Shown: piece by piece, positions 1-7,449 of the stretch
Position numbering within the stretch: the first letter of the stretch is position 1
Layout of the letters: each line of letters opens with the position of its first letter
Assembly: GCF_013003985.1 (NCBI RefSeq)
Contig: NZ_CP053073.1
Coordinates: 2,542,001 to 2,606,000 of the forward strand
DNA: 64,000 bases
Direction: 5' to 3'
DNA from: Usitatibacter palustris
GTDB lineage: Bacteria; Pseudomonadota; Gammaproteobacteria; Burkholderiales; Usitatibacteraceae
Notes under the pieces: model-generated
The model's input: only the letters and a program-made list of their open reading frames with translations
What the model was told of the DNA's origin: nothing
The model's database searches: none
Made by a program: the position numbers and the translations under genes

Positions 1-568
1 CCGCGGGCTCCATGAAGCCGAAGCGGCGGCGCCACTGGTCGCTGTCGAAGGGCGGCACGTAGGCCGCCAGGCGGCCGGCATTCACGTCGAAGCCGAGGAG
101 TGCGAGCCAGTCCTTCACGCGCGGCAGGGATACGAACGTTCCATTCCAGGGATGCTGGTGGCGCGTGAAGCCGATGGAACTGCGCAGGCCCCAGAGGCTC
201 CACGGATTGAAGCCCAGGATCACGAGTCGGCCCTCGGGCATCATCACGCGGTCGATCTCGCGCAGGACGGCATGGGGATCGGCAGCGAATTCGAGGACGT
301 GCGGCAGGACGGCGAGGTCGATCGATTGCGTGGCGATCGGCAGCTCGTGGCTCTTGGCCCGCAGGCTCGCACCGTCGCCCCACGGGGCGATGCGCATCCG
401 GTGCGCGATGCGGCTTTCGCGAAGCAGGTCATGCTCCGCGAGACCGATCTGCAGCGCGTGGTAGCCGAAGATGTCGGGCGCCACGTCATCGAGGTACGCG
501 CGCTCCTTGCCGAGCAGGTATTGCCCCAGCGGAGTCGCGAACCACTCGTTGAGCGTGTTGGTCGCCAT
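1..568 (-). CDS. Class I SAM-dependent methyltransferase (partial, C-terminus off window)
   Basis: Starts at an ATG at 568 on the reverse strand and runs off the left edge, so about 189 N-terminal residues are visible. The Rossmann-type methyltransferase order can be followed: an LQIG strand-loop where the usual GxGxG motif I would sit, then the motif-IV region VLPHVLEFAADP, and the segment MPEGRLVILGFNPWSLWGL. The motif I loop is degenerate compared with textbook methyltransferases. Methyltransferase-domain proteins of this type are commonly found beside gloB, rnhA and dnaQ in beta-proteobacteria. Its substrate is unknown. It is divergent from gloB, with 27 bp between the start codons, so the two promoters must be very compact or overlap the coding starts. 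Confidence 0.8.
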   Translation of the reverse strand, partial: MATNTLNEWFATPLGQYLLGKERAYLDDVAPDIFGYHALQIGLAEHDLLRESRIAHRMRIAPWGDGASLRAKSHELPIATQSIDLAVLPHVLEFAADPHAVLREIDRVMMPEGRLVILGFNPWSLWGLRSSIGFTRHQHPWNGTFVSLPRVKDWLALLGFDVNAGRLAAYVPPFDSDQWRRRFGFMEPA

Positions 569-595
569 GGGGCAATTCTAATAGACTCTGGGCTC

Positions 596-1360
596 ATGCT
601 GCAGGTCCATCCCGTGCCGGCGTTCCAGGACAACTATCTGTGGGTCCTCGAGGCCAACGGCCGGGCGGCCGTGGTCGATCCGGGCGATGCCGCGCCCATC
701 GAAGCCTTCCTGTCCGAGCGCCACCTTCCGCTCGCCGCCATCCTCGCCACGCACCACCACGCCGATCATGTCGGGGGATTGTTGCAGCTCGCCCAGCACT
801 GGAAGTGCCCGGTGTTCGGACCCCGGGGCGAAGCGATCACCGGTCTCACGCAGAAGCTCGCCGAGGGCGATGCCATCGTGGTGCCCGGACTCGACCTGCC
901 CCTCTCGATCCTCGACGTCCCCGGCCACACGCGCGGCCACATCGCCTATACGGGCGACGGCGTGGCCTTCGTGGGCGACACGCTCTTCGCGTGCGGCTGC
1001 GGCCGGCTGTTCGAGGGCACGCCGGCGCAGATGACCTCCTCGCTCGCGAAGATCGCGCGGCTTCCGGGGCACACGCGCGCGTACTGCGCGCACGAATACA
1101 CGATGTCGAACATCCGCTTCGCCGAGACCGTGGAGCCCGGCAACGCGAAGCTCGCCGCTCGCAAGACACGCGATGCGGCCCGGCGCGCGCGCGGCGAGCC
1201 CACGGTGCCTTCAACCATTGCCGAAGAGCTAGAGACCAATCCCTTCCTGCGATGCGAGGAGCCCGAAGTCATCGCGTCGGCCGAGCGCCACGCGGGACAC
1301 AAGCTTGCCGACGCCGTCGCCGTCTTCGCCGAGATCCGCGCATGGAAAAACAATTTCTGA
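596..1360 (+). CDS. gloB: Hydroxyacylglutathione hydrolase (glyoxalase II)
   Basis: A 254-residue metallo-beta-lactamase-fold enzyme that hydrolyses S-lactoylglutathione to D-lactate and glutathione in methylglyoxal detoxification. The binuclear metal motif THHHADHVGG is at residues 52-61. Further metal-ligand segments follow: VPGHTRGHIAY, FVGDTLFACGCGRLFEG and YCAHEYT. The C-terminal HAGYC-type substrate-binding domain ends in a region with NPFLR, as is usual in GloB. Length is typical (about 250-260). The frame is open upstream, but the ATG at 596 matches the family N-terminus (VHPVPAFQDNYLW), so the longer frame is rejected. The end overlaps the next gene by 19 bp, suggesting co-transcription. 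Confidence 0.96.
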   Translation: MLQVHPVPAFQDNYLWVLEANGRAAVVDPGDAAPIEAFLSERHLPLAAILATHHHADHVGGLLQLAQHWKCPVFGPRGEAITGLTQKLAEGDAIVVPGLDLPLSILDVPGHTRGHIAYTGDGVAFVGDTLFACGCGRLFEGTPAQMTSSLAKIARLPGHTRAYCAHEYTMSNIRFAETVEPGNAKLAARKTRDAARRARGEPTVPSTIAEELETNPFLRCEEPEVIASAERHAGHKLADAVAVFAEIRAWKNNF

Positions 1361-1830
1361 TTCGCCCGGCCACACCCGGCGACGTCCCTGAACTTCTACG
1401 GCTCGTAAAGGCGCTCGCCGATTACGAGAAGATGTCCGAGCTCGCCGTCGGCACCGCGCCGATGCTGCAGGAGGCGCTCTTCGGCGCAAAGCCTTGCTGC
1501 GAGGCGTTGCTCGTCGAACGTGACGGCCGAGCGGTGGGATTCGCGCTCTACTTCACGACGTTCTCCACGTTCCTGTGCAAGCCCGGCCTCTATCTCGAGG
1601 ATCTCTTCGTCGAGCCCGAGAGCCGCGGGCTGGGTCTCGGGAAGGCGCTGCTGGTTCGCCTCGCCTCGCTCGCGGTCGAGCGCGGCTGCGGCCGCTTCGA
1701 GTGGCGCGTGCTCGACTGGAACGAACCGTCCATCAAGTTCTACGAGTCGCTCGGCGCGGCGCTCATGCCGACCTGGGTGCTCGTGCGGATGGACGCGACG
1801 GGATTCGCAGCACTCGCACGCCGCCCCTGA
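1342..1830 (+). CDS. GNAT family N-acetyltransferase (diamine acetyltransferase-like)
   Basis: A 162-residue single-domain GNAT protein. The acetyl-CoA pyrophosphate loop is RGLGLGK at residues 95-101, preceded by the strand YLEDLFVEPES, and the C-terminal motif B contains LDWNEPSIKFYESLGA. The YLEDLFV and WNEPSI signatures are typical of the spermidine/thialysine acetyltransferase-like branch. The actual acceptor amine cannot be read from the sequence. The start ATG at 1342 lies inside the end of gloB (19 bp overlap, different frame), so the two are probably translationally coupled. Confidence 0.88.
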   Translation: MEKQFLIRPATPGDVPELLRLVKALADYEKMSELAVGTAPMLQEALFGAKPCCEALLVERDGRAVGFALYFTTFSTFLCKPGLYLEDLFVEPESRGLGLGKALLVRLASLAVERGCGRFEWRVLDWNEPSIKFYESLGAALMPTWVLVRMDATGFAALARRP

Positions 1831-1926
1831 CCCGGGACTTCCGGCCTACGACTTCCGGCGGAAGCGGCGCGGCGCCCGACGCGCCAGAATGCTCCGTGCC
1901 GGCATGGCCACGCGAGGAGGCTCCCG

Positions 1927-2403
1927 ATGCTCAAGCGACAGGACGACATCTTCGACCGCGAAGACGAGGGCGCCATGTCCGCGAGGGACCGTGAGCACTT
2001 CGAACAGATCGCGCAAGGCCGCACGACGCGCGTCGCGATGCTCGTGGGCTCGCTCGTGGTGGTCTACTCGGGCTACCTCTACTGGGCCATCGTCATGCCG
2101 CCCACGGGCTCGATCACGTTCAGCGGACTTCTCGGGCGGATCGTGCTCATCGCGCTGGTCGGTGGCATCCCCTTTTTCGTGATGGTCTGGTACGACCCGA
2201 CCTGGCGCTCGCGGCACGCGGCGACGATCACGCTGTGCACATGGTTCACCGTGTTCATGATCTTCGCGATGATCTACAACACGCAGTGCCCGAAGATCGC
2301 CGCGTTCCTCTTCATTCCCCTCACCCTCGGCGCCCTCGTGGGACACAACCTCGGGATGTTCCGGCACCCGGAAACGTTCGACCCTCAGGAGCTGGACGGC
2401 TAG
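1927..2403 (+). CDS. Small four-helix membrane protein, unknown function
   Basis: A 158-residue protein with a charged N-terminus (residues 1-34) and four predicted membrane helices at about 35-56, 68-88, 99-117 and 123-141. The start ATG at 1927 follows a good ribosome-binding site (GAGGAGG). I do not recognise a family. There are no catalytic motifs, only a single Cys-Pro pair near residue 121 at the start of the last helix. It ends 4 bp before the stop of the convergent thrombospondin-repeat gene. Probably an inner-membrane protein of unknown role. Confidence 0.75.
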   Translation: MLKRQDDIFDREDEGAMSARDREHFEQIAQGRTTRVAMLVGSLVVVYSGYLYWAIVMPPTGSITFSGLLGRIVLIALVGGIPFFVMVWYDPTWRSRHAATITLCTWFTVFMIFAMIYNTQCPKIAAFLFIPLTLGALVGHNLGMFRHPETFDPQELDG

Positions 2404-2407
2404 CGTC

Positions 2408-2989
2408 TCACTTCGGCTTGCACCCCTGGGTGTTGCAGGCCGACGCTTCAGAAAGTACCGGGCATTGCGCGCCCTTCGCGCTCGAGACGACGGTCCGGCT
2501 GCGCGTACGCATCCCGCCGCCGCACGTCGCGGTACAGGCCGACCACTCGCCCCACGCGCTCACTTCGCAGGTCGCGGGCGCGCATGCGTCGCCGTTGCAC
2601 TTCTGCGTCTCCACCAGCGACGGGCATCTCGCGGTGCCACTCGAGCGACCGATGATCGTGCGCGTACGGGATTGGGTTCCTCCACCACAGGCCACGGAGC
2701 ACTTCGACCACGAGCCCCACTCCCCGACCTTGCACGCTTCATCCGGCGGACAGGCCTGCGTGTTGCACGCGGCTCGCTCCTGGAGCACCGGGCATTGCGC
2801 GCCCTTCTCGGCCGAAACGATGGTGCGCACGCGCGCCCGCGTTCCGCCCCCGCAAGTCTTGGTGCACTGCGTCCACTCACCCCAACCACTCACCGTGCAC
2901 TTGGCGGCGCTGTCCTGCGCTTGTGCCGGCAGGGTGAAGAAGGCAGCCGCAAGGAATGCCAGGGGACCGATCGCTCGAAGGCTGCGCAT
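2408..2989 (-). CDS. Secreted protein of three thrombospondin type-1 repeats
   Basis: A 193-residue protein starting at the ATG at 2989. Residues 1-24 form a clear Sec signal peptide ending in AQAQ. The rest is three tandem repeats at about 31-80, 86-136 and 141-190. Each has the TSP1 hallmarks: a WxxW pair (W36/W39, W91/W94, W146/W149), a CxxTCGGG or CxxACGGG segment, a row of alternating Arg residues (RARVRT, QSRTRT, RTRSRT), and six cysteines that could form three disulphides. Nothing else is present, so it is an extracytoplasmic or secreted binding protein with no enzyme domain. TSP1 repeats are best known from animals and apicomplexans and are uncommon in bacteria. The partner or ligand is unknown. 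It is divergent from tldD. Confidence 0.85.
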   Translation of the reverse strand: MRSLRAIGPLAFLAAAFFTLPAQAQDSAAKCTVSGWGEWTQCTKTCGGGTRARVRTIVSAEKGAQCPVLQERAACNTQACPPDEACKVGEWGSWSKCSVACGGGTQSRTRTIIGRSSGTARCPSLVETQKCNGDACAPATCEVSAWGEWSACTATCGGGMRTRSRTVVSSAKGAQCPVLSEASACNTQGCKPK

Positions 2990-3070
2990 GGGACGCTCTC
3001 TTGAGTGGGATTTTCCGCAGTATATCCACGCCCGGGAATCGCCTTCCGGCCGGGGTAAAATGACGTCATT

Positions 3071-3089
3071 GGCCGCCCGCTTGGCGGCC
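3071..3089 (+). promoter_or_regulatory. GC-rich stem-loop in the 5' leader of tldD
   Basis: A perfect 7-bp stem (GGCCGCC / GGCGGCC) with a 5-nt loop lies 24 bp before the tldD start. A TAAAAT hexamer at 3056-3061 could serve as the -10 element, which would put the stem in the leader transcript. No U-tract follows, so it is not an intrinsic terminator. Function is inferred only. Confidence 0.3.
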
Positions 3090-3112
3090 GGTTCGCTTCT
3101 GGAGCCCCTCCC

Positions 3113-4555
3113 ATGCTGGACACCCTGCAAGCCGAGTTCCGCAAGGCCGCGCCCACGGTCGATTTCTGCGCCCTGCGCTTCGTCGAGGAAACGAGTGAAT
3201 ACCTGGCCGTTCGCCAGGGCATCGCCGAGCCGCCGCAACTGAGCGTGAGCCGTGGCGCGATGGTCACCGTGATCGACAAGGGCGGCCTCGGATACGCGGC
3301 CACCAGCGATCTCTCGCCTTCGGGCCTGAAAAACGCCCTCGAGCGCGCGCAGCGCTACGCCGCCCTCACGCGCGGGCGTAGCGTGGTGGACTACAGCAAG
3401 CTCGACATGCCGCGCCCCTCGGGCTCGTACCGCTCGCCCGTCGCGAATGACCCGCGCAAGGTTTCGCGCAAGGAGAAGTACGACCTGCTTGCCGCGGAAT
3501 CGAAGCAGTGCAAGATCGACGACCGTATCGTCGACTGGGAAGCGTCGCTCTGGACCACGACGTCCAAGCAAGCCTACTTCACCGCCGACGGAGGCGCGAT
3601 CGAGCAGGAGTTCCACTTCCTCGTCCCGAACATTTCATCGACCGCGCATGCAAAGGGCGAATCGCAGACGCGCACGCAGGCGGGTCGCTACAACGGCTAC
3701 TGCCGGCAGGGCGGCATGGAGATCCTCGACGCATTCGGAATATCAGGCAGCGGCCGCGCGGTGTCGGAAGGCGCGCTGGAACTGCTGGCCGCGCGCAACT
3801 GTCCGAGCGGGAAGATGGATGTGATCCTGATGCCCGACCAGATGATGCTGCAGATCCACGAGTCGATCGGGCATCCCCTGGAGCTCGACCGCATCCTCGG
3901 CGATGAGCGCAACTTCGCGGGCACGAGCTTCGTCACGCTCGACATGTTCGGTTCCTACCAATACGGCTCGGAGCTGCTCGACGTCACGTACGATCCCACG
4001 CGCCGCGAGCAATTCGCCTCCTACGGCTGGGACGACGACGGCCTCGCCGCCGAGAAGCAGTACGTGATCCGCAAGGGGCTGTTGGAGCGACCCCTCGGGG
4101 GGTCGGTGTCGCAAGCGCGTGCCGGCATCGCCGGTGTGGCCAATACGCGCGCGTGCTCGTGGAACCGGCCGCCAATCGATCGCATGGCAAACCTCAATGT
4201 CGAAGCGGGCAACTCCACCCTCGACCAGCTCGTTGCCTCGATCGACAACGGCGTGCTCATGCGCACCAATGTCTCGTGGTCGATCGACGACTCACGCAAC
4301 AAGTTCCAGTTCGGCTGCGAGTGGGGCCAGGTGATCCGCAACGGCAAGCTTGCCGAGGTGGTGAAGAACCCCAACTACCGCGGCATCTCCGCCACGTTCT
4401 GGCGCTCGCTCTCCGGCGTGGGCGATGCGTCCACATTCGAAGTGATGGGAACCCCGTTCTGCGGCAAGGGTGAACCCTCGCAGGTGATTCGCGTGGGCCA
4501 CGCCGCACCCGCGTGCAAGTTCTCCAGCATCGACGTGTTCGGAGGTGCCGCATGA
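3113..4555 (+). CDS. tldD: TldD-like metalloprotease subunit
   Basis: A 480-residue protein of the TldD/PmbA (U62) family. TldD and TldE form a heterodimeric zinc protease that trims unfolded peptides; in E. coli it matures microcin B17 and degrades the CcdA antitoxin. The zinc motif HESIGH is at residues 249-254 and marks this as the catalytic subunit. The C-terminal half has the family's glycine-rich region and several Cys residues. Length is near the family norm. The start ATG at 3113 follows GGAGCCCCTCCC. The stop overlaps the start of the next gene as ATGA, so the partner subunit is translated in a coupled way. Confidence 0.93.
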   Translation: MLDTLQAEFRKAAPTVDFCALRFVEETSEYLAVRQGIAEPPQLSVSRGAMVTVIDKGGLGYAATSDLSPSGLKNALERAQRYAALTRGRSVVDYSKLDMPRPSGSYRSPVANDPRKVSRKEKYDLLAAESKQCKIDDRIVDWEASLWTTTSKQAYFTADGGAIEQEFHFLVPNISSTAHAKGESQTRTQAGRYNGYCRQGGMEILDAFGISGSGRAVSEGALELLAARNCPSGKMDVILMPDQMMLQIHESIGHPLELDRILGDERNFAGTSFVTLDMFGSYQYGSELLDVTYDPTRREQFASYGWDDDGLAAEKQYVIRKGLLERPLGGSVSQARAGIAGVANTRACSWNRPPIDRMANLNVEAGNSTLDQLVASIDNGVLMRTNVSWSIDDSRNKFQFGCEWGQVIRNGKLAEVVKNPNYRGISATFWRSLSGVGDASTFEVMGTPFCGKGEPSQVIRVGHAAPACKFSSIDVFGGAA

Positions 4556-5874
4556 AGCAGTACTTCCACGACCTCGCGGCCCACGTCGACACGCTCGCAG
4601 CCCCCGGCGAGACGATCGTCTCCTGGTTCTCGTCCGAAGAGAGCGACTTCATCCGCTTCAACAAGAGTGCCGTGCGCCAGGCGATGGCCATTCGCCAGGC
4701 CAACTGGACGCTGACACTGATCCACGCCAACCGGCGCCTTGACGCGACGGTGACGCTCACCGGCAACCTGGCGCCCGACCGCGAGACGCTCACCGCGCTC
4801 GTGAAGGAGTTGCGCAGCGGGCTTGCCGACGTGCCCGAGGATCCGTTCCTGCTTCTCGAGACGAACGTGTCCACGCAATCGCACGAAGCGCGCGGCTCGC
4901 TGCCCGATCCCTCGCAAGTGATCGACTCGGTCATCGCGGCGGGCAAGGGTGTCGATCTCGTGGGCCTCTACGCGGGCGGTCCGATCTACAAGGGCTTCGC
5001 CAATACGCTCGGCAGCCGTCATTGGCATGCCGTCGAGAACTTCAACTTCGGTTGGTGCCTGTACCACGACAAGGACAAGGCAGTGAAATCGAACTACGCC
5101 GGCTCCTCGTGGGACGCGCGTGTGTTCGACGGCAAGATGGGCTTCGCGCGCGAGCAGCTCGTGCGCCTCGCCGAACCGCCGCGCACGCTCACACCCGGCG
5201 CCTATCGCGCCTTCATCGCGCCCGCCGCGATGAACGAGATCCTCGGCATGCTCTCGTGGGCGGGCTTCGGCTTGAAGAGCCGCAACACGAAGCAGAGCGC
5301 GTTGATCCGCATGTCCGATGGCGATGCGCGATTCCACCCGATGGTGTCGATCAAGGAGAACACGGCCGACGGCGTCGCGTGCGCATTCCAGCGCGAAGGC
5401 TTCGTGCGACCGGACGCGGTGTCCCTGGTCGAGAAGGGCGCACTGGCATCGCCACTCGTGTCGCCGCGCTCGGCGCGCGAATACGGTGTCGCGACCAACG
5501 GCGCCAACTCGCAGGAGTCTCCCGAATCGATGGATCTCGCCGGCGGCGCGCTCGCGAATGCCGAAGCCTTGAAGGCGCTGGGCACCGGCATCTACCTGGG
5601 CAACCTCTGGTACCTCAACTTCTCGGATCGCTCGACCTGCCGCCTCACGGGCATGACGCGCTTCGCCTCGTTCTGGGTGGAAGACGGGCAGATCAAGGCG
5701 CCGCTAAACGTGATGCGCTTCGACGACTCGGCCTATCACGTGCTGGGCGACAACCTCGAGGCACTGACCCGGGAGAGCGAACTCATCGTGGACGACAACA
5801 GCTATGGCGAACGTTCGACATCATCGACCCGGACCCCGGGCGCGTTGTTGAAATCGTTCGCCTTGACGCTTTAG
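4552..5874 (+). CDS. tldE: TldE/PmbA-like metalloprotease partner subunit
   Basis: A 440-residue TldD/PmbA-family protein that lacks an HExxxH motif, as expected for the non-catalytic TldE (PmbA) half of the heterodimer. The start ATG at 4552 overlaps the tldD stop (ATGA). The adjacent catalytic and non-catalytic pair in one operon is a common arrangement outside enterobacteria. Sequence similarity between the two halves is weak, as usual in the family. The C-terminal region (LYLNFSDRSTCRLTGMTRFA) is the conserved glycine/aromatic segment of the family. Confidence 0.88.
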   Translation: MKQYFHDLAAHVDTLAAPGETIVSWFSSEESDFIRFNKSAVRQAMAIRQANWTLTLIHANRRLDATVTLTGNLAPDRETLTALVKELRSGLADVPEDPFLLLETNVSTQSHEARGSLPDPSQVIDSVIAAGKGVDLVGLYAGGPIYKGFANTLGSRHWHAVENFNFGWCLYHDKDKAVKSNYAGSSWDARVFDGKMGFAREQLVRLAEPPRTLTPGAYRAFIAPAAMNEILGMLSWAGFGLKSRNTKQSALIRMSDGDARFHPMVSIKENTADGVACAFQREGFVRPDAVSLVEKGALASPLVSPRSAREYGVATNGANSQESPESMDLAGGALANAEALKALGTGIYLGNLWYLNFSDRSTCRLTGMTRFASFWVEDGQIKAPLNVMRFDDSAYHVLGDNLEALTRESELIVDDNSYGERSTSSTRTPGALLKSFALTL

Positions 5875-5890
5875 CCGGGAGGGGGTTAGC

Positions 5891-5935
5891 ATGAGAAAAT
5901 CCATTATGAAACAACAACTAATGGGATGGTGTTGA
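5891..5935 (+). other. Possible 14-codon leader ORF overlapping the mltD start
   Basis: An ATG at 5891 opens a frame of 14 codons ending in TGA at 5933-5935. It has the only good Shine-Dalgarno sequence in the area (GGGAGGGGG at 5878-5886, about 5 bp before the ATG). The mltD start candidates (ATG 5926, GTG 5929, TTG 5932) have no Shine-Dalgarno of their own. They overlap the end of this small frame in a different reading frame. This suggests ribosomes may load at 5891 and re-initiate on mltD. Peptide expression is not shown by sequence alone. Confidence 0.35.
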
Positions 5936-7257
5936 AGCAGCCCCTGAAGTACTTGGCCGTGGCCCTGGCGCTCGCATGGGCCGGCCCCGCCCTCTCCTCT
6001 CCGGTGGAGGCCAACCCCGTCATCCCGGACGCGTTCGAAGACATCGACGACGTCCCCCTGCCCGATCCCGATCTCTGGCACCGCATCCGCGTCGGCTTCG
6101 TCATGGAGCCGCTCGACAGCCCGCGCGTGCAGGAAGCCGAGGCCTGGTACGCCGCGCGGCCCGACTACATCAAGCGCTTCGTCGATCGCGGCAGCCTGTA
6201 CCTGCATTACATCGTCGGCGAGGTCCAGAAGCGCGGCATGCCCATGGAGATCGCGCTGCTGCCCGTCGTGGAGAGCGCTTTCAACCCGCACGCGTACTCG
6301 CGCTCGAAGGCCTCCGGCCTGTGGCAGTTCATCCCGTCGACGGGCAAGAGCTACGGCCTGTCGCAGGATTGGTGGAAGGACAACCGGCGCGACGTCGTGA
6401 GTGCCACGGACGCCGCGCTCACCTACCTTCAGCGCCTGCACAGCATGTTCAACAGCTGGGAGCTGGCTCTGGCCGCGTACAACTGCGGCGAAGGCTGCGT
6501 GGGCCGCGCGATCGCCGCGAACCAGAAGAAGGGCCTGCCCACCGATTACCTCAGCCTGAAGCTGCCGCCGGAGACGCTGGGCTACGTGCCCAAGCTCATG
6601 GCCGTGAAGAACATCGTGCTCTCGCCCACCACGTACGGCATCGACCTCGAGAGCGTGCCCGACCAGGCGTACTTCACCGCGGTGCCCGCGCCCGAGAAGA
6701 TCGACGTGAAGCTCGCGGCCAAGCTCGCGGGCATGAGCGAAGAGGAGTTCGTCGCGCTCAATCCCTCGAACAACAATGCCGTGGCCATCGCGCGCACAGG
6801 CACGCTGCTCGTACCCCTCGACAAGGCCGATGCGTTCCGCAGCAACCTCGAGGGCTACGACAAGCCGCTGGTCACGTGGACGACGGTGCAGGGCAAGAAG
6901 GGCGAGTCGCTCAATGGGCTCGCGGCGCGCCACGGCGTCGCGGCGCACGAGTTGCGCGCGGCCAACGGCGCCGTGAAGCTCAACAAGAAGGGAAACCTGG
7001 TGGCAACGCAGTCGATCCTGGTGCCCGCCAAGGGCGCCGCGATGGCGAAGGCCGTTCCGGCCGTGAACAACGTGAAGGTCGCGTCCGCCACGCCGGTGCC
7101 GATCCGCAATGCGCCGCAGTCGTACGTCGTGCGGCCGGGCGACACGCTCTACGGCATCGCCCTGCGCTTCGAGGCCGAGCTCGAGGAGCTGCTCAGCCTC
7201 AACAAGCTCACGCCGAAATCCGTCATCCAGCCCGGACTCAAGCTGCGCCTGCCCTGA
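5926..7257 (+). CDS. mltD: MltD-like membrane-bound lytic murein transglycosylase with LysM domains
   Basis: A 443-residue exported peptidoglycan lytic transglycosylase. It cleaves between MurNAc and GlcNAc to form 1,6-anhydro-MurNAc ends during wall remodelling. A hydrophobic signal segment covers residues 8-24. The SLT domain spans about 95-230, with catalytic Glu116 in VVESAFNPHA and the family motifs SGLWQFIPSTG and AAYNCGEG. The C-terminal part has a weaker LysM-like region near 310-345 and a clear LysM at about 395-441 (YVVRPGDTLYGIA). No lipobox is visible, unlike E. coli MltD. The start is uncertain among ATG 5926, GTG 5929 and TTG 5932, none of which has a Shine-Dalgarno sequence. 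Confidence 0.92.
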   Translation: MVLKQPLKYLAVALALAWAGPALSSPVEANPVIPDAFEDIDDVPLPDPDLWHRIRVGFVMEPLDSPRVQEAEAWYAARPDYIKRFVDRGSLYLHYIVGEVQKRGMPMEIALLPVVESAFNPHAYSRSKASGLWQFIPSTGKSYGLSQDWWKDNRRDVVSATDAALTYLQRLHSMFNSWELALAAYNCGEGCVGRAIAANQKKGLPTDYLSLKLPPETLGYVPKLMAVKNIVLSPTTYGIDLESVPDQAYFTAVPAPEKIDVKLAAKLAGMSEEEFVALNPSNNNAVAIARTGTLLVPLDKADAFRSNLEGYDKPLVTWTTVQGKKGESLNGLAARHGVAAHELRAANGAVKLNKKGNLVATQSILVPAKGAAMAKAVPAVNNVKVASATPVPIRNAPQSYVVRPGDTLYGIALRFEAELEELLSLNKLTPKSVIQPGLKLRLP

Positions 7258-7268
7258 CGATCACCGTC

Positions 7269-7440
7269 TAAGTAGAGGGGTCAGATCCCTTTAGCTTTGT
7301 TTCTTTATTTTTGCTGTGAAAAAAACGGTCCATTGGACTAGTTGCTCTGGGCACGAACCCGACGCAACTAGTCCAATGGACCGTTTTTTTCACAGCAAAA
7401 ATAAAGAAACAAAGCTAAAGGGATCTGACCCCTCTACTTA
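7269..7440. repeat. Perfect 77-bp inverted repeat with 18-nt loop
   Basis: The arms at 7269-7345 and 7364-7440 are exact reverse complements over all 77 bases; the loop is 7346-7363. The element fills almost the whole gap between the convergent mltD and M3 peptidase genes. The arms are much richer in A+T than their surroundings (runs of A/T at 7301-7325). The outer end contains AGGGGTCAGATCCCTTT, itself a near-palindrome. That GGGGTCAGA-type core recurs in dispersed repeats linked to REP/Y1-transposase-like elements in proteobacteria, so a MITE-like or snap-back element is possible (inference). As RNA it would form a very long hairpin and could stop transcription from both sides. No target-site duplication is clear: the left flank reads CACCGTC and the right flank CTCTACT. 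Confidence 0.95.
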
Positions 7441-7449
7441 CTCTACTTG

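Noticed and set aside
3061..3068. TGACGTCA palindrome upstream of tldD
   Set aside because: It equals the eukaryotic CRE site, but a single 8-bp palindrome is expected by chance and no bacterial regulator is implied.
7269..7440. The long inverted repeat as an ordinary bidirectional terminator
   Set aside because: It may well stop transcription, but terminators have stems of about 6-15 bp; 77 perfect pairs need another explanation.
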